Part shown: positions 1 to 9,643 of the stretch, piece by piece
Numbering within the stretch: the stretch's first letter is position 1
Layout: the number at the start of each line of letters is the position of its first letter
Source of the DNA: an uncultured Aquimarina sp.
GTDB lineage: Bacteria; Bacteroidota; Bacteroidia; Flavobacteriales; Flavobacteriaceae
DNA length: 64,000 nucleotides
Assembly: GCA_947493495.1 (NCBI GenBank)
Contig: CANLRN010000014.1
Location: 1-64,000 of the forward strand
Direction of reading: 5' to 3'
Program-made: the position numbers and the translations under genes
Notes under the pieces: model-generated
Told to the model about the DNA's origin: nothing
Databases searched by the model: none
The model's input: the letters and a program-made list of their open reading frames with translations, nothing else

Positions 1-226
1 CTACAAGGGTTCAATCTCGTCTCTTTCAGCTTCTCTACTCCCACCATAGCATACTACTCACAATACAACTGCGGTAGCGCCTTTTTACCTTATCGCTCAA
101 GACCAACCCGTGAAAGGTAAGCCCCATAAGGAGGTTTGATTGATATGCCTAACATCCCAGTCGAGAGACCAATCCTCAATTCCTTTTCTTTACGTGAGAC
201 CATCTTGACTTTCTTATGTCAAACTC
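1..226 (-). mobile_element. Probable 5' portion (domain I) of a group II intron running off the left edge of the window
   Basis: Minus strand reads GTTTGACATAAGAAAGTC...CACGTAAAG...GGGATGTTAGGC...CTTGAGCGATAAGGTAAAAAGGCGCTACCGCAG...GGTGGGAGTAGAGAAGCTGAAAGAGACGAGATTGAACCC, resembling 5' regions of bacterial group II introns from memory; no ORF explains it. Confidence 0.45.
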
Positions 227-420
227 GTTTCTGAAAAAAAAATGAGCCTCTCATCTCAATACAGTTATGTTCCTCCTAATTTATTTCCTAAATTGTATCC
301 CCAAGTAACGCAGGACACACAACAAAGCCTAACAGTTTGTATATTGCATATGCTCCCTTCGGGGCAACAACGTTTGTTATATTTATATTTAGCTATCATT
401 AGAAAAAATCATAAAAGAAG

Positions 421-558
421 TTGAAAAAATACGCTTTTGAATTCCTGTCAATTTTTATTGCGGTAATATCTGCATTTACACTAAATAATTGGAATGATAA
501 CCGAAAAAATGCCAAGGCTGAAATTGCTGTTGTACATATAAAATATAGAAATGTTTGA
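421..558 (+). pseudogene. N-terminal fragment resembling a DUF6090-type small membrane protein
   Basis: TTG start, reads (M)KKYAFEFLSIFIAVISAFTLNNWNDNRKNAKAEIAVVHIKYRNV*; typical N-terminal TM segment of this flavobacterial family, then stop. Confidence 0.45.
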
Positions 559-769
559 AAGTTCTTATACCACTTAGATGAAACAACACAGTAATAGTTA
601 CCACCTCGCTTGTAGACATCGTAAATTTTCGATTTCTAGTCTTTTTACCTGTGTTACTTATCTTTTTCGCATAGTAGGCTCATAAACAGTGCAAAAATCA
701 TCAATAGAACAAAATATTTCAGTAATTTTATCTTTAGAAATCATAAGCAGAATACATTTAGTCAATTGA

Positions 770-994
770 AAAAACGGCAAAGCATTTATAAAAAATGGAG
801 AAACTTACACAAGATATTTTAAGAAGCTTGACAAAACAAAAGGAAACCTACCGAATGAGAACACGCTATATGGCGTTGCATCTATCACAAAAATAATGAC
901 TGCAATAATTGCCTCTAAGACAGTACTCGAAAAAGAATTAAGCCTAGACGATGATATAAGGAATTATTTAGATGGTAAATTTCTAAATTTATAG
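770..994 (+). pseudogene. Fragment of a serine beta-lactamase-like hydrolase
   Basis: Open frame KNGKAFIKNGETYTRYFKKLDKTKGNLPNENTLYGVASITKIMTAIIASKTVLEKELSLDDDIRNYLDGKFLNL*; contains the SxxK (SITK) motif and LSLDD..YL context, but no start codon or C-terminal part. Confidence 0.6.
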
Positions 995-1050
995 TATCAA
1001 ATAAATCCTATTAAAGTTAGATATCTTTCAACTCATATAAGAGAAACAAA

Positions 1051-2106
1051 ATGAATAAAATAGCAATATTGTATCAAGCTCAACTTCCTCCTGCAAAGGA
1101 TGGAATCCAAAAACCTATGAAACCAGGAGGTTATTCTGATAGCGGTGCTGATATTGCTTTTGAGCTATTGAAAAATAAGCTTGATGTAATTACACCTGTC
1201 GAAAATCCTAATCAAAACAATGATAAAGATTGGGTTTTTCCAGATACAAAAAATGGTATTGAGGCAGCACTACAAAAAGGAGCAAAAATTTTTTGGTTAA
1301 ATACGGTTTTATATCAACATCATAGTATAGAAGGTTATTTCGATAAAGAATTAGAAATTGTAGGACAAATACCCAAATTAGTTGATACTTTTGATGACAA
1401 AACACTTACCAATAAGCTATTGAAATCCAATAATATTCCCATCCCAAAAAATAAGCTTATCAACATAAAGAATTATAATAATTCATCTATAGAATTAGAA
1501 TTTCCATTAGTTTTAAAACCCATTAGGGGAAGGGGAAGTCAAGGAGTTACTAAAATTGGTAATCGAAATGAACTCATAGAAAATCTTAACAAAATATTTT
1601 CAGAGAATAATTACGGAAACGCAGCATATATTGAAGAGTATTTAAACGGACAGGAAATCACAATTACCGTAATGCCAAAAGGAAATTACTTTGTTAATAA
1701 CAGGGAGGAATATTTTAGTAGACCTTGGTGTTTACCAGCGGTTAAAAGATTTAATCATACTAACGGAATTGCACCTTACAATGGGATTGTAGCTGTTATG
1801 GAAAACAGTGAAGTTTTGAGCGATAATGAATTACAGACAGAAGAAATTCAAGAGGCATATCAACATTGTATCAAATCAGCTGAGTTAATTGAAATCAAAG
1901 CACCTATTAGAATAGATTGCAGGGCAAATAAAAATGGAAAATACTTTTTATTCGACCTGAATATGAAACCAAATATGACTGGACCATCAAGACCTCACAG
2001 GAAAAATCAAGATAGTCTGACTTTACTTTCTGCAAGAAAAATTGGATGGAATTATTTTGATTTATTAAGTAATATGTTAAATCAAAAATGGAAGTCGAGT
2101 AAGTAA
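1051..2106 (+). CDS. ATP-grasp domain protein (D-Ala-D-Ala ligase-like)
   Basis: 351 aa; FPLVLKPIRGRGSQGVTKI, YIEEYLNGQEITITVMP and APIRIDCRANKNGKYFLFDLNMKPNMTGPSRPH are ATP-grasp signatures. Confidence 0.7.
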   Translation: MNKIAILYQAQLPPAKDGIQKPMKPGGYSDSGADIAFELLKNKLDVITPVENPNQNNDKDWVFPDTKNGIEAALQKGAKIFWLNTVLYQHHSIEGYFDKELEIVGQIPKLVDTFDDKTLTNKLLKSNNIPIPKNKLINIKNYNNSSIELEFPLVLKPIRGRGSQGVTKIGNRNELIENLNKIFSENNYGNAAYIEEYLNGQEITITVMPKGNYFVNNREEYFSRPWCLPAVKRFNHTNGIAPYNGIVAVMENSEVLSDNELQTEEIQEAYQHCIKSAELIEIKAPIRIDCRANKNGKYFLFDLNMKPNMTGPSRPHRKNQDSLTLLSARKIGWNYFDLLSNMLNQKWKSSK

Positions 2107-2300
2107 AAGGGAATCTCACCCCAAACCTCTCACAGAATCGTATGTGATAGTGTCTCATCACACGACTCTTCTTAACACATCTGCCTATCATTATAGGTAG
2201 ATCTGAGGTATAAAACCAATGCACAAATAAGTTAGGGTACTGCATAGCTATTTCCTGTATCCATTTGTAAACATAATACTAATGCTTGCGCCTAAATCGT
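2105..2300 (-). mobile_element. 3' remnant of a group II intron: RT/maturase C-terminal trace plus domains V-VI
   Basis: Minus strand contains the 34-nt domain V-like hairpin GAGTCGTGTGATGAGACACTATCACATACGATTC (2135-2168), followed by TGTGAGAGGTTTGGGGTGAGATTCCC (domain VI-like); upstream frame reads VYKWIQEIAMQYPNLFVHW, a typical maturase C-terminus. Confidence 0.6.
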
Positions 2301-2549
2301 TATTATTTGTTGCTTACACATTTGGCTAGCCCTAACTTCAGAAATCGAAATACACAATATAATTCACTCATTCAACCTTACCATATAATAGTATATCCTC
2401 CCTTCTACTTTACTTATTATTGACCTCATATATCCTTTTTGGATTGAAGCGAAAATCTAAATGGGTTCATTGAATCTTGAAAGCCAAAAATATTCTAGAA
2501 TAATCAATTTTTCTCTTTTTTTACTGGGATTTTATAAAAGAACTGGAAA

Positions 2550-4082
2550 ATGAATGTAGAACTTCCTTATTTTTATAAAAACATGTATACAATGAGCAGC
2601 GATATAAATAAGGTACAGAAAGAGTATGATCTCATCTGCGTAGGTGGCGGTATTATGACCGCTACATTAGCACTACTTACCAAACTTCTGAAGCCTAAAA
2701 CCAATATTCTGATCCTAGAAAGATTAGATAAGGTGGCAAAAGAGAGTTCTGCTGCTTGGAATAATGCAGGAACAGGGCATTCTGCATTATGCGAACTTAA
2801 TTATTGTCCAGAAAATAGTGATACTACTGTAGATATCAATAAAGCGATCTCCATCTGCAAGCAGTTCGAAATCTCCAAGCAATTCTGGGCTCACTTAGTA
2901 CAACAGAATCTTATAAAAGACCCTAGCTCATTTATCAAATCGGTACCACATCATAGTTGGGTAACTGGCACTACAAATAGTGACTATCTAGAGAAACGTT
3001 ATACTGCAATGAAAGATCATTTTATGTTCGATACCATAGAATTCACCCGCCAGCATGAAAAGATGAAAGAATGGTTCCCTCTAATAATGAAAGATCGATC
3101 TGGCGATGAAATTATGGCTGCTTCTAGAATCGATAGAGGTACCGAAGTTAATTACGGATCCCTTACTAAGCAACTATTTCATATCCTGGAAACAGATTTT
3201 GACACTCCTGTGCATTGTAATATGGAGGTGCAAGATATTGATCCCGACGAGCAAGTAGAATGGTCTGTAGAGGTAAAGAATCTAATAACTAACGAAAAGC
3301 AATATCTAGACGCGCAACATGTGTTTATTGGTGCGGGGGGTGGTAGTTTATTATTATTACAAAAGGTAGAAATTGATGAAAAAGAAGGATATGGTGGGTT
3401 TCCTGTGAGTGGTGGATGGCTCGTATGTAAAAATGAAGATCTTATCACACAGCATCTTGCCAAAGTATATAGCAAAGCAGGCATCGGAGATCCTCCCATG
3501 TCTACACCACACCTTGATACTCGCTACATAAATGGAAAACAAGAGTTACTTTTTGGGCCCTTTGCAGGATTTAGTCCTAAATTTTTAAAAGAGGGGTCTA
3601 ATCTAGATCTGTTCAAATCTATAAAAACGGACAATCTCGGTGCTATGATGGGTGCTTTCTGGCACAACCTCCCACTTACCAAATACCTTATCGAGCAGGT
3701 TACCATGTCTTTTGAAGATCGCATGGAAAGCCTTAGAAAATTTATAAAAAATGCAAAAGATGAAGATTGGGAAATAATGGATGCTGGTCAACGAGTACAG
3801 ATCATAAAAAAAGATGACTATGAAGGTGGCAAACTACAGTTTGGTACAGAAGTAATCAGTAGCAAAGATGGTAGTATTACCTGTTTACTAGGAGCATCCC
3901 CTGGTGCATCTACTGCCACTGTAATCATGCTAGAGGTGCTGGAGAAAGCATTTCCCGAAATCCTACATACTTCTGATGCTATTAAGAAATTAAAAGATAT
4001 GATTCCTTTCTATGATACTAAAGTCTCTCCAGAATTATTTGATCAATGTCTTAAAAAAGCAAAACATATATTACAATTGTAA
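2550..4082 (+). CDS. mqo: Malate:quinone oxidoreductase
   Basis: 510 aa; YDLICVGGGIMTATLALLTKLL, SSAAWNNAGTGHSALCELNYCPE, GQRVQIIKKD, SITCLLGASPGASTA are Mqo signatures; start may be a later Met. Confidence 0.93.
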   Translation: MNVELPYFYKNMYTMSSDINKVQKEYDLICVGGGIMTATLALLTKLLKPKTNILILERLDKVAKESSAAWNNAGTGHSALCELNYCPENSDTTVDINKAISICKQFEISKQFWAHLVQQNLIKDPSSFIKSVPHHSWVTGTTNSDYLEKRYTAMKDHFMFDTIEFTRQHEKMKEWFPLIMKDRSGDEIMAASRIDRGTEVNYGSLTKQLFHILETDFDTPVHCNMEVQDIDPDEQVEWSVEVKNLITNEKQYLDAQHVFIGAGGGSLLLLQKVEIDEKEGYGGFPVSGGWLVCKNEDLITQHLAKVYSKAGIGDPPMSTPHLDTRYINGKQELLFGPFAGFSPKFLKEGSNLDLFKSIKTDNLGAMMGAFWHNLPLTKYLIEQVTMSFEDRMESLRKFIKNAKDEDWEIMDAGQRVQIIKKDDYEGGKLQFGTEVISSKDGSITCLLGASPGASTATVIMLEVLEKAFPEILHTSDAIKKLKDMIPFYDTKVSPELFDQCLKKAKHILQL

Positions 4083-4095
4083 TCTTTTCCTACTA

Positions 4096-4971
4096 CTACT
4101 TATTAGCAAACATTCTAATACCCCATGCTTTCTTATAATGTTTGTATAATAAGTCATAGATAACCATTTCGTGCAAACGGTTTCTGGACCTAAATAATCG
4201 ATTCATTAGCATGTGAATATAACTACTCATCATATCGTGTAATTCTTCTTCCTTTCTGACCATTACAATTTTCTTAATCGTATCTCTACAATCTTTACTT
4301 TTTTGATCTATGGTTTCAAATATTGGTGCGTATTCAGATGATACCTCAGTCCCTAGGAAACTTCTTATTTTGTCTTGTTCTTCTCTATATTTTTTATCTA
4401 ATTGCTTTTTTAACCCTTTATTCATACCAAATTCTATCCCAAAAGCTGTTTTTATCCTTTCTAGCAAGTTTAATTTTGCATCTTCATTATATCCAAAATC
4501 GCTTAACAATTGATCAATTGCTTTTACCGAAAATAACCATCGTAATTCCTCTCCTTGATCTCCATCAATCATATCTAGGAAATTCATGATCATGTTACTT
4601 TCATAATAGAACAACGTTTCCGACAATTCCATAGTTGATTCTCCATAGCGCTCTATCTCTCTCTGATAGGTGTCTAATTGTATTTTCCAGATCAGATCTT
4701 CATTGACAAAATCAAGTAATAATGGATATAGGGTATTGATAATCTGAGCTACATTTTCTGGTGCTGTATAATGAAAACGAACTCTAATATGATGTTTTGG
4801 ATCTGAGTATCTGATAAAAAACCACTTATCGATAACTCCTTGTGAGAGCAAGTTTTCTGTGATAGGTTTCATGATTTCTGTAAGTACCAGATCAGCAGTT
4901 TTTGGACCAGTGTATATTTTATAATACAGCCATTCTCCTCCCACTATATATGAACGTTGTATGTTACTCAT
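4096..4971 (-). CDS. Thiopeptide-type/SpaB C-terminal domain protein (LanB elimination domain, stand-alone)
   Basis: 291 aa; RSYIVGGEWLYYKIYTGPKTADLVLTEIMKPI...WFFIRYSDPKHHIRVRFH and C-terminal RNRLHEMVIYDLLYKHYKKAW. Confidence 0.85.
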   Translation of the reverse strand: MSNIQRSYIVGGEWLYYKIYTGPKTADLVLTEIMKPITENLLSQGVIDKWFFIRYSDPKHHIRVRFHYTAPENVAQIINTLYPLLLDFVNEDLIWKIQLDTYQREIERYGESTMELSETLFYYESNMIMNFLDMIDGDQGEELRWLFSVKAIDQLLSDFGYNEDAKLNLLERIKTAFGIEFGMNKGLKKQLDKKYREEQDKIRSFLGTEVSSEYAPIFETIDQKSKDCRDTIKKIVMVRKEEELHDMMSSYIHMLMNRLFRSRNRLHEMVIYDLLYKHYKKAWGIRMFANK

Positions 4972-4974
4972 TCG

Positions 4975-7215
4975 TTAATTTTGGATATTTTTTAATTTTT
5001 TATCATTATAAAATGATATAATAACTTGATTCGTATAGGATTCGTTACCTTTTTCTACCAGACTTTTTTCTGTATGTAAAAATTCTTGTAGCTTAAAACG
5101 AGATCTATTTTTTACTGTATGTAATACCATTTTTACAGAAGTTATATTTTTCATATTGATTAACAACTCATTATCTCCATCTACTAATACTATATATTGT
5201 GGTAATTTTTTAATGTTACTAAAATCATTCAATGCAGTAATAAATGCATCTTTATTATTGATTTTATCTACTAAGGGTTGTATCTCTTCTATGGTAACAT
5301 GCCAGATAGCAGGCGATAAAATAACTCCACGATAGTCTACCCTAGGCAAAAAACTATATTCTTCTTGCAATGGACCCCAATCAAATGAAATACCCCCTCT
5401 TTTATTATGAGATTGCATATTGGCTAAAAACTGGTAAATAGGCAATGCATTGCCCGAAAAATTATGTGCATTGGTCAATCGTGGAATTACTTCCTTATTG
5501 TGCTTTTTTGATCGTAGTTTTATATACCCATTAGATGTAGTAGATATCATAAGATCATCAAGAGGTATTTGATGTTGATGGTCTACTATTGATTTTGCTA
5601 GATATGGAATTTCATATTTTCTGAAATTAGGACGCATTAAGATATTCCCAACTCTCGATTCTGGTAAATGTACTATTTCTGCAAGAATCTTATTAGGATT
5701 CATCATTGCTTCCTGGTCTATAATTTCTTGTGTATACTCATGTAATGCAGCATCTCCGTGACAAAAACGCCCTAATAAATTCGCTGCACTAGATCCTCCT
5801 GCGCTACTAAAAATAATTTTTTCTTCTCCGTTAATAGTTACGAATTCTACCATAGAAGATATGGTATCAGGCAAGTCATCCCAATTCTCCTTCAAACTTT
5901 CAAAATCCTGATCTTGTAATGAGATACTATACTTTTGTTCATTGATACTTTCTAGCAATTTTTTTTGTAATATGGTATGTATGGGAGACAATTTTATATC
6001 TCTATATGCTTGATTATTTTCTTTAAAAGGCAAAACAAGATCATCTACAATTGCGCTTACATCTCCAGATCCTTGATTCTGAAGAAACCCTACTCCTATT
6101 TCCACATCCAATGCTTTAGATAAAGGGACTTCTCTATTCTCATAACGCTCATAAAATGCAGCTTGGAATCTAGTCATTAGCGTTTCTTGTGGTGAAAGCG
6201 AAATCTTATTGAGCAACCGTATTGCCTTTCTAATTGTGTGCAAGGATTGGGTATTGATACAATTCTTAGTAGGGGTAACAATCATATCTGTCTGGAACAT
6301 ATACTTAAGTTCAAAACCTGTCCCTAATTTTTTTAAAGCATCACTTAATTTTATATATATCGATGCATCATTTCCTAATTTTTTATCAATCGCCAATAAT
6401 TCTTTTTGGGCTTTTTCTAGTGCTAAAACAATCTCTTGCGCAGCCTCTATTTTTTTTAGAACAGGCAACATCTGATCTAAAAATTCTGCTCCAGAAACCG
6501 AAGGCTCTAATTCGCTAATTAGTAATTGACTTTCTATTAATTGATCGATAAATCCTTTTGCTTCTTCTATGGTAATTTCTTCATCTACCAAGAGTTCTGC
6601 AAGATCTTGTAATAGTGCTCCTTGGTTTGCTTTTTCTAATACTACTTGTATGTAATCAGAATGTTCTACTGCTACTATATGATGTACTCTTCTACTATTG
6701 ACATAAGTATATTCTACATAGCGCAATTGTTTTCCTGCATTATAAATACTCGTATTGGGATAGAATTTTAATTGGTTTTTAATCTTTTCTTGTGCTACAA
6801 TATCCTGAGATAAAGCCACTAAATAATTCATGTCTAATCGAGTATGCCTCTTATTCTTGGTCTTATCCTGTAATACAATAGTCGTTTGCTCAGCAAAACT
6901 TCCTATACTTGTCCCTGCAAAAAGACCAAAAGGCGTACACCTTGAAGACATTCTACTAATATATTTAAGGACAGAATGTTCTATTCTTTCTGATACCGAG
7001 GAATCAGTAATCTCTCCTCTATACCATTTTTCGAACTCCTGATACAATGAAGGAGAAGCTAGAAAGATTGCTTCTTTAAGGATAGGATCTTTACACACTT
7101 GTCTCAATACGGCTGTGTCTAGCTCCTTACTTTCGGTCAGTTTTTTATAAAATGAAAATGAAAATAACGGAACTCTTAATACATATTTAGAGAAGTTCTT
7201 ATAAGTCATGAGCAA
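4975..7215 (-). CDS. Lantibiotic dehydratase (LanB N-terminal/glutamylation domain)
   Basis: 746 aa; ISRMSSRCTPFGLFAGTSIG is the hallmark LanB motif; architecture and operon context with LanC. Confidence 0.9.
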   Translation of the reverse strand: MLMTYKNFSKYVLRVPLFSFSFYKKLTESKELDTAVLRQVCKDPILKEAIFLASPSLYQEFEKWYRGEITDSSVSERIEHSVLKYISRMSSRCTPFGLFAGTSIGSFAEQTTIVLQDKTKNKRHTRLDMNYLVALSQDIVAQEKIKNQLKFYPNTSIYNAGKQLRYVEYTYVNSRRVHHIVAVEHSDYIQVVLEKANQGALLQDLAELLVDEEITIEEAKGFIDQLIESQLLISELEPSVSGAEFLDQMLPVLKKIEAAQEIVLALEKAQKELLAIDKKLGNDASIYIKLSDALKKLGTGFELKYMFQTDMIVTPTKNCINTQSLHTIRKAIRLLNKISLSPQETLMTRFQAAFYERYENREVPLSKALDVEIGVGFLQNQGSGDVSAIVDDLVLPFKENNQAYRDIKLSPIHTILQKKLLESINEQKYSISLQDQDFESLKENWDDLPDTISSMVEFVTINGEEKIIFSSAGGSSAANLLGRFCHGDAALHEYTQEIIDQEAMMNPNKILAEIVHLPESRVGNILMRPNFRKYEIPYLAKSIVDHQHQIPLDDLMISTTSNGYIKLRSKKHNKEVIPRLTNAHNFSGNALPIYQFLANMQSHNKRGGISFDWGPLQEEYSFLPRVDYRGVILSPAIWHVTIEEIQPLVDKINNKDAFITALNDFSNIKKLPQYIVLVDGDNELLINMKNITSVKMVLHTVKNRSRFKLQEFLHTEKSLVEKGNESYTNQVIISFYNDKKLKNIQN

Positions 7216-7231
7216 TAGATTCTTAGTAGAT

Positions 7232-8452
7232 TTAGCTAATTAATAAACATTCATCCCACTTGGTGTCGAAGGGCGCAAGGTATGAAATGATTGCTAATCC
7301 AATTCCTGTAATACCTTCTAATAGATTGGTTTCATTTCTCCAGCCTTCGTTTTCTCCTCCGCTCCACTGCATATAACCCGCCTGCCCATTTTGATGGATC
7401 GCCATAGTAAGCCCTTCTCGCATCCAAAAATCTGAAGTCTCTTTAAATAGTTCTTCTTTTGTTTCTTTATACATATACTGATATACATGCATGACTCCAA
7501 AAGCACCGTGACATAATCCTGAGTCTTTGATTTTGCACTCTGTAAGGTCTCTTCTATTGGCAGAATGTTTTAAAATTTCTATACCCTTTTGTTCAATGCG
7601 ATCATCATTTAATACCTTTCCTGCTCTCCATAATGTAATCCCTATGCCTAGATCTCCATAACACCATCCTAACCTGGCCGATGAATCCACCTTCATACCA
7701 TCATATACCCAGCTTGGAAAAAGCGAAGAAGAAGAGATACTAGCGTCCTCAAAACCTAAAACATAATGTATCGCGTCCTTCATCAATTTTTCTACTTCTG
7801 GATAAAATTCTTTATATGCTGCCAAACGAGATAAAAAATTAATTATACTCATCATCCCATGTGACAAACTGAGATTATAGCCTTTTAGTTTTTCTTCTTT
7901 GATTAAATACACTTCCCACTTGGCAGTATCTCCTTTTTTTATAGCGGTAGCATCTAGTGTAGATATAATTTCTAAAAGTATTTTTTTATACGATTTTTTT
8001 AATATATCGGATGCTGTATTCTGATATCTCTTCAGGAAATAAAACCCAATACCCATTACACCGTGAAGAAAATCATAATAATTATCCTCTTTTCCAAATT
8101 GTTCTACAGACTGAACCAAGAATTCATCTAAACCAGACAATAGCTCATCACTATCTATATCCACCATTTCTTCTTCTCTTAATAGTTCTATTGTCCACGC
8201 AGCACCTGCTATACCTGTACAGAAGGTTGGGTACGTATATCCTTCATTTATCTGCTCGATAATAGAAGATAGTATCTCTGCTCCCATATCTGCATTAGCT
8301 TCTGTTTGCATAAACTTAGCATAATAGAAATGAAAGAGTGCCCTCCCAGAAGCTCCAGCTAGGACCCCAATATGTTCTCCTCTGGGTTTTGTTTTAGAAA
8401 GTATCTCCTCTATTTGGTGAAGTTTTTCTAATAAGATAGATGTATTATTCAT
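7232..8452 (-). CDS. LanC-like lanthionine cyclase
   Basis: 406 aa; SLSHGMMSIINFL, WCYGDLGIGITLW and GLCHGAFGVMHVYQYMY supply the C...C-H zinc-ligand pattern. Confidence 0.9.
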   Translation of the reverse strand: MNNTSILLEKLHQIEEILSKTKPRGEHIGVLAGASGRALFHFYYAKFMQTEANADMGAEILSSIIEQINEGYTYPTFCTGIAGAAWTIELLREEEMVDIDSDELLSGLDEFLVQSVEQFGKEDNYYDFLHGVMGIGFYFLKRYQNTASDILKKSYKKILLEIISTLDATAIKKGDTAKWEVYLIKEEKLKGYNLSLSHGMMSIINFLSRLAAYKEFYPEVEKLMKDAIHYVLGFEDASISSSSLFPSWVYDGMKVDSSARLGWCYGDLGIGITLWRAGKVLNDDRIEQKGIEILKHSANRRDLTECKIKDSGLCHGAFGVMHVYQYMYKETKEELFKETSDFWMREGLTMAIHQNGQAGYMQWSGGENEGWRNETNLLEGITGIGLAIISYLAPFDTKWDECLLIS

Positions 8453-8471
8453 GCTTGCTTATAAAATTGTA

Positions 8472-8500
8472 TAAAAAAAACTGCCTAAAAATAAGGCAGT
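8472..8500 (-). terminator. Intrinsic terminator/attenuator between precursor peptide gene and lanC
   Basis: Minus strand ACTGCCT-TATTTTT-AGGCAGT followed by a T8 tract. Confidence 0.75.
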
Positions 8501-8597
8501 TTTTATAAATAAATTACTAAAAGTAAAACTAGTTAACGATTTTATGACTGCAATAGTCAAATAGTAGCCTATAATTATTTAACTATTCTCTCTTTTA

Positions 8598-8771
8598 TTA
8601 GAAACATTGCATTCCTGGAGGAGGACAAGAATTTAATGCTCCTTGTGTCATACAGAAATTTGTTGGAGCAGGACACATCGCCGTTGGATGCCACCCTCCT
8701 TTAATGTCTTTAAGATTTAAATTACTTATAGTTTCTTTTTTAAGTTGTAAATTTTTTAATGACTTTTTCAT
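8598..8771 (-). CDS. Lanthipeptide precursor peptide 1 (57 aa, GG leader)
   Basis: Translated by hand: MKKSLKNLQLKKETISNLNLKDIKGGWHPTAMCPAPTNFCMTQGALNSCPPPGMQCF*; leader nearly identical to the peptide at 10245-10418; directly upstream of lanC. Confidence 0.88.
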   Translation of the reverse strand: MKKSLKNLQLKKETISNLNLKDIKGGWHPTAMCPAPTNFCMTQGALNSCPPPGMQCF

Positions 8772-8792
8772 GTGTATTATATTTAAAAATGA

Positions 8793-8824
8793 CCTACTCT
8801 ATTAAAGGTTTTCGGTTTCCCCTT
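8793..8824 (-). promoter_or_regulatory. Conserved precursor-upstream element, copy 1
   Basis: Plus strand cctactctattaaaggttttcggtttcccctt; matches the two other copies, 22 nt before the ATG at 8771. Confidence 0.7.
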
Positions 8825-9328
8825 TTATAGGAATTATTATAAAAGCAGCTCCTATGTATTCTAAAAGTACTATTGAAAAGAAAAATTAAAAACTATGTGT
8901 CCTTAGATTTTTTAAACCTGAATCAGGCATTAGAAAATTTAATTTTTCAAATTTTATTCTTCTGATATGAGGTAAAGGTTTTCTATTAAAAGAAACCTAT
9001 TTGAGTTCCTCTCAAAGGTATCTAAATAATCAAAAAATAACGACAGAAGTTTCTTTAGATTTATAAATTTAAACAAATATTTCGTATCTTTATTTACTTA
9101 GAAAACTACCGTCTTTGCTGGTATTTCCTACATTTGGATATTGGAGTCAAATATCCAATTTGCCTGCTCGAAGCTGTTATAGTTTTTTGGTTTTTGGGAA
9201 TTTTTTTGTTAATACCTAAGCAATTTATCGTTTAATTGTCAATTATTAGGCGTTTAAAAGAAGCCTCAATAGTCTAAAATCTTATTTAAATTTTTGATTC
9301 TTTTCACAATCAGCAGAATTACAGACTT

Positions 9329-9424
9329 TTATTTTTGTGCATATGCATTGATACATATAGTTAAGAATACTCCAAAAAAAAAAAGAATATGTTTTATAGA
9401 AGTTTGTTTCTTATTGAAAATCAT
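9329..9424 (-). pseudogene. Truncated paralogue of the TPR/AraC regulator N-terminus (signal peptide only)
   Basis: MIFNKKQTSIKHILFFFGVFLTICINAYAQK*, cf. MIFFRKQILFFQALILMFISLVSTAQG at 12665; upstream ~30 bp (tatactc(tc)ccaaatgtaataattcttttt) also shared. Confidence 0.55.
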
Positions 9425-9503
9425 TAAGACAAGTATCAGATATACTCTCCCAAATGTAATAATTCTTTTTTAAGTAAGGTAAATTAGGAAATCAAACATA
9501 AAA

Positions 9504-9529
9504 ATCCCTGAAACCTTAATTTCAGGGAT
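9504..9529. terminator. Hairpin terminator
   Basis: atccctgaaa-ccttaa-tttcagggat. Confidence 0.55.
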
Positions 9530-9643
9530 AAAATGAGCGCAATTTAATGTTTGTTCGCGTTTAGATTACGATGAAATATCAATGAATAATTATCTCCATT
9601 ATTCATCCTTTATTTTATTAAAATTTAAATTACCAGTGGCTTA

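Noticed and set aside
300-400. Integron attC-like look (GCCTAAC...CAACGTTTGTTA)
   Set aside because: Only weak core-site resemblance; no integrase or cassette array seen and the fold was not tested.
242-424. 60-aa plus-strand ORF
   Set aside because: No recognisable domain; borders the intron fragment and gene debris, likely chance.
1907-2245. 112-aa minus-strand ORF
   Set aside because: Joins an intron maturase tail to the antisense of the ATP-grasp gene; not a real gene.
9134-9158. TTGGATATT/AATATCCAA hairpin between precursor genes
   Set aside because: Perfect 9-bp stem but no T-tract, no repeat elsewhere in the window, no coding context; insufficient evidence.
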